From NCBI GenBank assembly GCA_002633005.1, contig NMRA01000086.1, positions 545,975 to 589,566 of the forward strand: 43,592 bases of DNA. Direction: 5' to 3'. Shown here piece by piece: positions 21,140 to 30,116 of the stretch. The notes beneath the pieces are model-generated. The model was given only the letters and a program-made list of their open reading frames with translations, was not told where the DNA came from and made no database searches. This stretch comes from Phoronis australis. Its lineage: Eukaryota > Phoronida > Phoronidae. A program made the position numbers and the translations under genes. The stretch's first letter is position 1, and the number at the start of each line of letters is the position of its first letter.

Positions 21140-21394
21140 TCACTTTCTTTCTGAAAATTCAGGCACAGAGTACTGTTTTCCCGGTGCCTCCAAATCATCA
21201 GCAAATTCAGGTCCAACGCACAGCCTGCCTGTGCAGGGATCAACAACTTCACCCACTTTGTACACTACTTCTGTCACTTGATGTGTCACAAGCTTTGTTT
21301 TCTGTTCAGGTAATTCTTTAATTAGAACAATGTCACCTCGTTTTGCTTTCAGACTATCATCATAAGCCCAGTAGTCTTTTCTGTAGTTGAAGTA
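21140..21394 (-). CDS. MRPS17: MRPS17 coding exon B (C-terminal)
   Basis: 84 codons plus TGA. It begins YFNYRKDYWAYDD and includes KAKRGDIVLIKELP and EVVYKVGEVVDPCTGR. The C-terminal tail after VGPEFADD is poorly conserved in the family. A duplicated acceptor and exon start lie exactly 75 bases upstream. Confidence 0.9.
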   Translation of the reverse strand, partial: YFNYRKDYWAYDDSLKAKRGDIVLIKELPEQKTKLVTHQVTEVVYKVGEVVDPCTGRLCVGPEFADDLEAPGKQYSVPEFSERK

Positions 21395-24300
21395 CTGAAA
21401 GTACAAGCATGGAAAGTTTTTAGACTTCGTATCACCATATGCCCAGTGGGCTCTTCTGTAGTTAAAGTTCTGAAAGTATAAGTATGTAAAGCTCTTATAC
21501 ACACTCCTCCAGTAAAGGGCTCGTTCAAAAATACAAATGCTGATGATCCAATTTTCAGTGTTCCGCTCAATTTTCCCATTCAACTACAAATGCGGTTAGG
21601 ACGCTTTAAAGTGATACAACTCAGCTCTCAAGAGCTGAAATGCCCTAGTCACACATCTGCGAGAAGGTGACTAAAGAGAAGTTAAGTCGAGCCCTGATAA
21701 GGAATGTTTACGTTATTGACGATGCCACTCGAGACTCAGTCCTGTGACTGCGTAGCCTTGGTACAAAAATGTTTAACTGAAGAGCTTTGGAAAGATGTGG
21801 TTAAAAACTGGTGAAATAAAATTTGACACAAAACTGATGTCATTAAAAACTACATTTTTCCTTCATCAAAGCAAATTCCATACCATTACTCTGATAGGCT
21901 TTGGACGCCATGAAAATCTATATTGGCACAATTTTTTAAGCGATTCTGTTCTTCCACTAAGTTCTGTATAACTGCTGACAAGTTACCAAAATTTGTTCCA
22001 CATCGTTAAGTTTTTAGTATTTGTTACCAAGAAACAGACTTCTGGACAAATTTTGCTTGTCAGCAGATTTGTCATCTCCCAAACGATGCTGAAAAAAATC
22101 AAGCAAAGGCATTGTGTTACAAGTGTATTGTTTTTAGTTGATGGAAAGTTTTTAACACAAAAGCTAGAGAACGATGCAACAAAATGACGCTGATCAGATT
22201 GTTTTTTACATAAACCACTGTGGGCAAGGTAGGTTTTGGCCGACTCTCAGATTTTGAACGCATCACGACTCTGGTCGTTTGATCAACACAATATGTTTCA
22301 GGACGCGACTAGTGTTATGGAGTTAACCTATAAATGGCGTCTTAGTGCAGTGCATACTGACTTGTCTCCCAAGGTAAGTTGTAATGGTGCTTGCATGTCA
22401 ATCCACCAATCCACAATCAAAGAGGACACTGGATGACCAACTGGATGACGGTCATCTTCAATTCGAAATTTGAAAATGCCAGCACCTTACAATACTATTC
22501 TAGTAAGTATACCAAAATACCAGATATAACAAACAAGTTTTCTGCTGTTTTGTTTCTTGGTCAATTTAAGGCATTCACACCACACTTCTTTTTAGTAGCT
22601 CTTTCGCTGCATTATAGCTTAGCTAGGTATAGACATTTACTTCTAGACTCCCTTGTTACCCTAAGGTGTATCGTTGGCCACATGGGTGAACGTTACGCCG
22701 TTGAATTTACATGCAAAAGATAATTCTTGTAAGAGGACAGGTGTAAAGTAATTATTTGCGGCGATCGAACCTCCCTGGCTATGAGCATGCTGTAATTGTA
22801 TGATATGGGGGAACATTTTCTGTGGACACGGAGAATATTGCAATTGGAAACAATATTAATGAAATCCATTTTTCAGGATTTTTCCCAGGAGGCTAGTAAA
22901 GCTAAGTGTTGCTGTAAAGTATTTGGCAATCATGGGGGGAAATAATATAGTCCGGTTACCTATTTTCGTCAGGCTCCAAAGGTCGTCCGCCATCTTGTTT
23001 CGCGTGCAGCGCAACCACGCGGGACTTAGCGTTCCAATTTGGAGTGCTCGTCTGCACGTTAGGTACTAACCTCTCGGGAGAAACACGCATAGAAAAAGTG
23101 AGACTAAAATTAGTGCATTTACCGACTGTTTTTTTGAGACCACTTAAAAACTTGACGATTTTACTAATGCACTTTTTTGTTCATTTTCAGAAGATATTTT
23201 CGAAATTAAATTTTCTTCAGACGGAACAAAAAGCAACTCAGGGATTGTCTATGCAATGTATCTATTTGTCCCAGGCACTAACCGACACCTGTTAGGCCAA
23301 AGGAAAAACGCAGCAGACAAATGGAATACGCTGGGTGCTTAACAGTTTCGACCCACTCCTTGGTCATCAAAACATTGTCCACTTGTTTTTTTATTGCAAA
23401 GCATAGTACTGAGCTCGACATTTATGTTGACATTTTTGATTAAAGCATTTTGAATTTATTTGAAGAAAATTAAAATACTTGAATTGATAGAGAATGGCCA
23501 CCAATAAAGTAAAACATTGACTTTATTTCACTATATTGCATTGTTACATACAACACAGCATGACATAATCAAAAATAAAAGAAGAGATTGAGCAATAAAA
23601 TTCAAATGCGACTTGGGTATTTATTTATTTATTTATGATTGCATAAGCCTGTTAAAGATGAGAAAAAATCAAACAATACGATTATGGGTAATTTATTAGA
23701 ACAATTGTATTGAGGTTCAATGATCAACTTGCGCCGACAAAGTCTCAAAGGGTTATAGTTCTGTTCTGGCTGACAAGGTGTTAACAGAGAATGAAGACAA
23801 ACTGAAAAGAAAAAGTAAGACAGCAAAGATAAGTGGTGTTAAGTACAACAAGAGCAAAAAGTCAAATAAAGAGGTCACAAACAGAAATAAGTAAGGTATA
23901 TCTGGAATAAAACAATCCAGGGCTCAGCCGTGATTTATTTTCCAGAACTGAAATTCTAAATCAATTTTAATCGATTTAAAAATCGATATCATACTAGTAA
24001 AGCAGTTTGTGGTTGAAGTAGAATTGCTGTATACCACTTTCCACTATTTTCTTGGCCTTTTTCTGTGTGGTTTGCTGTTCTTTCAAAAGGCGGCAGCATA
24101 TGACGACCATAGGTGTCATTATAAAATGGCTGCCGAAAAGCAATGCACAGTTGAAGAACTCGGCATAAGTAAAAGAAAACGTTTGAATCAACGAATACTA
24201 TATATTTGTGAGAGTTAAATCAAATCCTATTCAGATCATAACTTTGAAGTGGAATGATTGGGTGAGTACGACAACAAGCCGGTTTTATGCTTAGGCGGAC

Positions 24301-25107
24301 GACCATTGGGTTCCCGAGTATACGTCTATAGTCTAGAGGACTGCATCATTGGCAAAGAGACGGAACTTTGAAAAAATAGAGTCAGGGAGGTCGTTAATTT
24401 ATAGTATGAAGAGTGCAGGACCAAGGTCAAGACAGAGCCCTGAGCCCCTGGGGTACCCCGTACTCTACTGGACTACTGGGGAAGAATTTGAGAACTTGCC
24501 ATCGACGGCGACTCTCTGTGTTCTATGATTTCTATCAGATAGAAAGGATTTGATCCAAATGTGAAAGAGACCCTCACACCTTAGTATCTGATCTTCTCCA
24601 AAAGTCTTTGATGAGATAGGCCTAACGTATCGACAAAGGCTTTGACATTTGTAGAAGTTCAGCACCACGGCGTCGGTTTGAGTGCCTGCTAGAATTTCGG
24701 AACCGGTGGATTTTTCAACAACTAGGGACTACTAGTATTGATGATTTGAAGATTTTACAAGTTTTTAATTGATCTTTGGTCAGACGGTAATGTAGTAATA
24801 GCCGAGATTACTCGACCCGGGAATCGAACCCGCGACCCCCATAAAACCGGCAAGCCTGCTAACCATTCAGCTAATAGGCAATTGCCCGTTAGCGAGTAGC
24901 TAACAGAGGCTCATGATTCACCGGAAGCACATCTACAACAGTAATTTATAGTTTTCTCACCCGTAGTAGGTAATCATCGAGTGACATTCGAATGACTCGA
25001 ACTTTTGCTAAATTGTTGGGATATGTAGAAGACACTTGACCAAGTAACCACGACGAGTTCTGTTTAAAAACATCGTAAAATTTACTCAGATCCCTGAATC
25101 TCGGCAT
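21140..25107 (-). CDS. MRPS17: mitochondrial ribosomal protein S17 (uS17m), two coding exons
   Basis: Spliced coding sequence on the - strand: 25107-24961 and 21394-21140; 133 aa plus stop (human protein 130 aa). Exon A encodes MPRFRDL... then SSWLLGQV, NNLAKVRVIRMSLDDYLLR; exon B continues YFNYRKDYWAYDD, KRGDIVLIKELP and VVYKVGEVVDPCTGR. This order matches uS17m, including the DPYLLKYFNKRK-like junction and the GDIVLLRALP and VGKVIDP segments. uS17 is an OB-fold protein of the mitoribosomal small subunit that binds 12S rRNA. The junction is phase 0, donor GTGAGA, acceptor TTTCAG. The start is the first ATG in frame; an in-frame stop lies upstream at about 25155. A variant polyadenylation signal ATTAAA lies at 21057-21052. 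The 3.6-kb intron contains a dead LINE piece and a tRNA-derived repeat. Confidence 0.9.
21395..21490 (-). repeat. duplicated splice acceptor and exon start of MRPS17 exon B
   Basis: On the - strand TATACTTTCAG then AACTTTAACTACAGAAGAGC (exon-like from 21469) is a diverged copy of GTACTTTCAG then TACTTCAACTACAGAAAAGA (from 21394). Both would encode FNYR followed by a WAY motif. The 75-base offset keeps frame and contains no stop. Confidence 0.85.
22936..23010 (-). repeat. dispersed GGCGGACGACC box, copy 2
   Basis: On the - strand it reads AAGATGGCGGACGACCTTTG + GAGCCTGACGA, resembling 3105-3150 in order over about 40 bases. The surrounding sequence is locally CpG-richer than its neighbourhood. 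It lies in the MRPS17 intron. Confidence 0.5.
24190..24327 (+). repeat. dispersed repeat, copy A
   Basis: About 135 bases, from TGTGAGAGTTAAATCAAATC through CTATTCAGATCATAACTTTG and GAAGTGGAATGATT to TTAGGCGGACGACCATTGGG and GTATAC, match the reverse complement of 41266-41395 closely (only scattered differences by eye). Confidence 0.88.
24330..24680 (-). mobile_element. dead CR1/L2-like reverse-transcriptase fragment
   Basis: On the - strand, frames contain SHQRLLEKIRY, HIWIKSFLSDRNHRTQRVAV, DGKFSNSSPV, then GPALFILYINDLPDS and FANDAV. These correspond in order to reverse-transcriptase motifs around SFLSDR, LFILYINDLP and the FADD box, here FAND. At least one frameshift and stops make it inactive. 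It lies in the MRPS17 intron in the sense direction. Confidence 0.8.
24801..24885 (-). repeat. tRNA-derived repeat (SINE or pseudo-tRNA)
   Basis: The - strand has an A-box-like TAGCTGAATGGTTAGCAGG (24873-24855) and a perfect B box GGTTCGATTCC (24830-24820) at tRNA spacing. The 5' and 3' flanks do not form a seven-pair acceptor stem, so I do not call a functional tRNA. It begins about 75 bases into the MRPS17 intron. Confidence 0.6.
24961..25107 (-). CDS. MRPS17: MRPS17 coding exon A (N-terminal)
   Basis: 49 codons from ATG 25107 to CTACGG, then donor GTGAGA. It carries the beta-strand segment NNLAKVRVIRMSLDDYLLR characteristic of uS17m. No strong mitochondrial targeting helix is obvious; the N-terminus MPRFRDLSKFYDVFKQ is basic and amphipathic-looking. 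Confidence 0.88.
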
Positions 25108-27200
25108 GGCTTGCTTCTTTTTCCCAACTTCATACACCAGAGAACTGACGATAACTCAGTGCCACCTGGTGTTTGTTTACTGAAACTAGTTGGACTCATT
25201 GACAAACAAAACTCTGCACGATTTTACCTATAAGGTCGACCAATGTTGTGGAACTTGAAAGGCAAAATTCCTGAGGTTGTCAACTAGACAGAACTTTTAG
25301 AAAATTAATTTTAATTCTAATTTGATATCTAGTGAATTAAGAGATAGAACCCTATGGTTCTATGTTTAAGACTGCAGGGTCTGGATATGCAAAAGCAGCA
25401 TAAAATCAGTAAATTGAACATGGTTTATTTTGTTGCGCAAAATTAGCATGACAACAATTACTACATGGTCTACATTCATGAACATCAATGCAACCACAAA
25501 AAAATTACAAAAATATAATATGTCACAAAAATGCAACAAGTGTAACAGGTCAGTCCGAGTGCAATAGAACTACTAATCTCTGACACAGCACCACCTATAC
25601 TGAAAAGTACCTTTCGTAGCACTGTGAAAGAGTGTAAGTGAAATACTTCATCTGTGACATGCTTCAACATTTAGGCATTACATAAATGAATCATGAAAAC
25701 TAAAATAATTAGAAGGTAGCCATTTGCTTGATCTTTGGGATGGTACATTCAGTCCAATCACACACAAAGTGGACACCAAGTGTTGTGTCGACCTCGTACA
25801 TTGTACCGGTAATAGAAATACGGCATTATTTTGAAGGTAGACCTTCAATTCACAACAATAAAGCATATCTTAAAGTGATTACACCAATCGGATCTGTAAA
25901 AGAACTAACTTTTGATTTAGAATACTTACAGCTGTGACACTGCACCCCACACGAGGCCTGTTTTTGGGGGGGCTTGGAAAAACACCAGTTCGTTGTTGCT
26001 CGAGACTATGCTCCATGCAGTGACCCCCGTGACAAGCTAGTTTTTAGAGCCTATTCTCAAGCAATAACTAACTGTCAGTTCTTCTAAAGGCCAGAAATCA
26101 CTGAATTACTAAATCGACCAATTTCATAATGACAAGTGTTCCAGGTCAAACATTAGATTTTGTGCAGGAAGGGCAGATTTCTAACCACCTTAAGTACAAT
26201 ACTCCTCATACCTGGGACTATTTATACCAACAGCCATTTGTGCAAACCATACACCGCCCCATTGCCATCGCTTGATTTTAAGTAGAGTATACCCATATGC
26301 TCTATTTTTTTACAGACCAGTAATTATTTGCTGAAACTGTACATGTTTTTGAAGACCCATTTATCATTGAACTGAAATGGTATAATAAAACGATTCTTTT
26401 AAAACAATTCTGCACACATTCTTGAAGTAACAAAAACAATACATAAAGCACTGCACTTTGCCCTTTTCCAACATCACCAATTTTATGACCGCAATAGTGT
26501 ACAATATAGCAGCGTAAAAACTGCGATAATTGTGAATTGTCCAGAGCATGAAACAAATTTTAAGAAATCCTGCCAAACATTGGATAAAGTGAAAAGCATG
26601 TGTTGTATTTTCAGCTCACCCCGTGACACAACTTTCCAACACAATCTCGTTCAAAGAACTTAAAACAAACAAAACAAAACAAATTCTACTCAAATGCAAG
26701 ACAATGTCGTCATTGTCTGGTAAATGTTAAGAGTAACATGCCCAGCAAATAAGCATAAACGTCTTTTAAAGCCTTACTTCAACGGAATTTTATTACTTTA
26801 GATGTATTAGGCTAACCAGATAGTCCTAGAAAAGCCTTAGTAAAATAAGAAAACGCGAGTTCAATCACCACAAGTGTAAGCCCGTCAAATGATAAGTGAA
26901 TCTGCCTTTTCGAGCAATGTTGCGTCACCGCGAGATCCCAGCACAAGCAAAAAAGGTTGTATTGAATAGGGGTCTGAATAGAACACCATTGCGTGCAGGT
27001 GTTATTCGCAGCTGTTTGAATTAAAAGGTGATTCTCGCGATAACTACCGTAAACAAAACCAAGCTAATACGCCTAACAGTTCATTACATTTGCCAATTTA
27101 TGGCACTAGTGGGCCAAAAGCGATGCTCTTAACATACTGTACGAACCAAATTTACATGTGTTACCATTGAAGATAGGCTTTAAAGACACCCGAGACCGAC
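25108..27200. other. upstream of MRPS17; no gene seen
   Basis: The proximal part should contain the MRPS17 promoter and 5' UTR. No further exon or repeat with recognisable family features was found up to the 24-bp minisatellite. The open frames here are short and unconvincing. Confidence 0.55.
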
Positions 27201-27201
27201 A

Positions 27202-27395
27202 GATGTAGCCAGATACAGTAGTCCGGATGTAGCCAGATATAGTAGTGAGGATGTAGCCAGATACAGGAGTGAGGATGTAGCCAGATACAGTAGTGTAGAT
27301 GTAGCCAGATACAGCAGTGTAGATGTATCCAGATACAGGAGTGAGGATGTAGCCAGATATAGCTGCAATGTGGATGTTGCCAGATATAGCAGTAT
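27202..27395 (+). repeat. 24-bp minisatellite, about 8 copies
   Basis: Unit GATGTAGCCAGATACAGTAG + TGAG with variation at the last six bases; the final copies are degraded. The unit is a multiple of three, so the - strand frame 27368-27180 stays open as an artefact. Confidence 0.95.
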
Positions 27396-28384
27396 GTAGT
27401 AACCAGAGGTTTATTTCATGAAAAGTGACTCAAGACTTACGACAGTAATTTGGTCTTTCACTCCAAGCAATTGTTTCTGGAAAATAATTAAAACTCACTT
27501 TAACAAACAGAGCAGTCTGAGAATATACGCATAACTGCTACGTACTGAGAAAATTTGTTCAAAATTACTTGCAGGAAGTAATGTGCTAACAAGTAGATAC
27601 CTAAAAGTTTATTTGTTAACGGCAAAGTGGGAACACAAGACCAAATTCACTTTTGATGAAACAAACCCCAGGCCTCTCCCAACTTGCACAACTATGTTAA
27701 ATAATTTTATGCAAACAAACACCAAGCACCCAACCACTATGACTGTTATATCAAGTTTAAATTATGAATTTTGTTTTGTTTTTCACGTTTTAAACCATCT
27801 TGAACTTGCTTAATCTTAATTTCGTTAGTAGGCATTTTTGCCCTGTGAATGTACTCAATAGCACATGGTTATGAGGACTTGTGACAGGTCTAAACATCTT
27901 AGTAAATTTGCACTCACTGGCAGAACTAAGCATGAAAAGGTGGTCAACCAGGCTTCTGATTACTTCATAGAATCATTCAGACACTGATTGGTTGGAGGGT
28001 GGTGAACATAGCTTCTGACTGGTTCAAAAGAGACACTGATTGGTTGAATGGTAGCATCGGATTTTCCCCTCAGTTAGAAGTTCAGAAATGCTTTTGTGAG
28101 TGGCGACAGTAGCAACAGCAACAGAAGAAGCATTCAAAATAACTTGGTGTTCTGTGACTCATTCACGATAACAAGGTATCAACTAAAACAATAAACATAT
28201 CACATGTCTTGCCCATTTGCTCAGTGACAAACCTCCAATCTACTGCATGCAAACTGATGCCTACACACATAATTATGTGTGCCAAAGTAACAACCAGAGA
28301 TGGCGCTGTAAAACAGTGAATGCTTCTGTTCGTTTCTGAATATGATCTTTTTGGTGGCATAATATTTGTTGAGTTGTAGCAGGA
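27396..28384. other. non-coding stretch downstream of CTDP1
   Basis: No coding exon is recognised. It may include the CTDP1 3' UTR; AATAAA on the - strand occurs at 27613-27608 and 27415-27410. A short duplicated phrase (CACTGATTGGTTG) occurs at about 27981 and 28033. Confidence 0.5.
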
Positions 28385-28535
28385 GTGTAAACATATTAGA
28401 GCTGCAGACACTTACACATTAGAGCTGCAGACACTTACACATTAGAGCTGCAGACACTTACAAATTAGAGCTGCAGACACTTACACATTAGAGCTGCAGA
28501 CACTTACACATTAGAGCTGCAGACACTTACACATC
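28385..28535 (+). repeat. 23-bp minisatellite, 6 copies
   Basis: Unit ACATTAGAGCTGCAGACACT + TAC, nearly identical across six copies with one C-to-A change. It lies about 140 bases downstream of the CTDP1 stop, probably in the 3' UTR. Confidence 0.96.
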
Positions 28536-28673
28536 TGAAACAATACAATTACTTGAGCTGACCCAACAACTATGCAAATGTCTGCCATTTTGATTCAAAA
28601 CAACTACTTTGTGTTACCGTACACCTTTCCCATGGTAATCCCAACTGGAACAGACATGGCACCAGAAAACAGC

Positions 28674-30116
28674 CTAAAAAGGCGTTTGTCGCGATATCAA
28701 TTTTTCAACTTCCGCTGCCATCTCCTCGTCCACAGATCCAATAGACTCAGCATAATCAGAATCGGCTCCACTACTACTATTGTCACCACCGAGACGAAAC
28801 GACCCCTCACCATTATCCCCATCATCATCGTCTCCATCGCCAACATCCTCTCCCACCCCATCCCGATCGTCTTGTTTAACCTTCCTTTTCCCTTTGCCTT
28901 CGTGTCGCCTTTTCCACCCCTTCGGATACTCCCCACTTAGGCTCTCCTCGCTCGACGACTCTGATTCACCACTGAGGACACGACGGCGCAACTCACGCTC
29001 CGCCCTCTCAGAGTCATTGTCACTTTCACTGTCCAGGTCGTTCTCACTCTCCAAAATCTCCTCAACTTCCTTGTCCATGTCTTCGAGCTCATCTGAAGAG
29101 AACGAGAAAAGAGGATTAAAGCTCCGTGCAAAAGACTGTGAAGAAACGGCGCTCTGTTGCTCCATCTCCACATCAGCAAACACCGACTCGCCACTGCCAG
29201 ATGGGTTGACCTTTCCCAATCCAGTCTGCGTGGCGTAATCTTTGACCTGATTATTCGCACTATTGCGAGGCTCCAATTTAGTTCGTTTTGATACACCGGA
29301 GACAGCGTTTTCCAACAGCGGGTCAACAGGGGACTTTTCTAAACTCCCATGCTTACGCTTCAGAGATGTTTCCTCCTTGACTACTAATGCGTCAGGACTT
29401 TTGTCACGAGAACCGGAAGACAGAAAAGTGGAGGTTAGCAAAAATAGTCGTTCATCTACACGTTCCCACCTGTCATTGCAGGCAGCCAGCCAATCGGGTG
29501 TCACTACACAGACACCGTTGCTCCTCTGAGCCTGCTTGACTTTCTCCGTGCCTAGTCTGGCTGCCACGACATGTGTCGTCCTGTTAGGGTTCTCCCCCAC
29601 CGCAGGCACAAACGACGTCTGCACAGTGGCGCCGAGTGACCGGGCAACGTGGTATTCTCGCGACTTCTCTAAAGGCACATTTAGCGGGAAGACACCGCTG
29701 AAGACAATGTTACAACCTTTCAGCGTTTTCTTTTTCACGTACGGTACAATGTTCTTGAGATCGGGCATGTCTAATGGCTTTCCCGACTTAGCGCTCATCT
29801 CGTCGCACACATCAAAATAAGCTTTATGAATACGTGTCAGGATTTCCTCGAGGTGAGTCAAATAGTCATCGGAGTCTTCCCACTCAATCACATCCTCTTT
29901 TGTATCACTTGGCTCACTACTGCTTTTATAAGAGTGCCCTCTATTGGACTTTTTTGTATCCATGTCACCATCATTATCAACATTGTTTTCGGACAACATC
30001 TTGCCCATTGAAGTAGTTGTGCTGTTACTGGACTTGACTGCAGCCTCCTCGTGATCTTGGGAGTCTGGTTCATTGTCGGCACCTGCTGTATCTTTCTGCG
30101 TTGACTCTGAGTGCCC
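28674..30116 (-). CDS. CTDP1: CTDP1 coding exon 7 (BRCT and acidic C-terminus)
   Basis: 1443 bases to the TAG stop. It begins GHSESTQKDTAGADNEPDSQ after a TTTTAG acceptor, then DDYLTHLEEILTRIH (the conserved pre-BRCT helix), the BRCT domain with its WL...RW core, Ser-rich linkers, DELEDMDKEVEEILESE, and an acidic tail with many SxxE/D sites that would suit casein kinase 2. The + strand frames inside it are shadows. Confidence 0.95.
   Translation of the reverse strand, partial: GHSESTQKDTAGADNEPDSQDHEEAAVKSSNSTTTSMGKMLSENNVDNDGDMDTKKSNRGHSYKSSSEPSDTKEDVIEWEDSDDYLTHLEEILTRIHKAYFDVCDEMSAKSGKPLDMPDLKNIVPYVKKKTLKGCNIVFSGVFPLNVPLEKSREYHVARSLGATVQTSFVPAVGENPNRTTHVVAARLGTEKVKQAQRSNGVCVVTPDWLAACNDRWERVDERLFLLTSTFLSSGSRDKSPDALVVKEETSLKRKHGSLEKSPVDPLLENAVSGVSKRTKLEPRNSANNQVKDYATQTGLGKVNPSGSGESVFADVEMEQQSAVSSQSFARSFNPLFSFSSDELEDMDKEVEEILESENDLDSESDNDSERAERELRRRVLSGESESSSEESLSGEYPKGWKRRHEGKGKRKVKQDDRDGVGEDVGDGDDDDGDNGEGSFRLGGDNSSSGADSDYAESIGSVDEEMAAEVEKLISRQTPF

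Noticed and set aside
24801-24885. Functional tRNA gene
   Set aside because: A and B boxes are present but no acceptor stem pairs.
25108-25137. MRPS17 start ten codons further upstream
   Set aside because: The codon at 25137-25135 is GTG; the first in-frame ATG is 25107, with an in-frame stop upstream.
28780-29238. + strand 152-codon frame rich in Ser and Pro
   Set aside because: It is the antisense shadow of the acidic, Ser-rich CTDP1 C-terminus.
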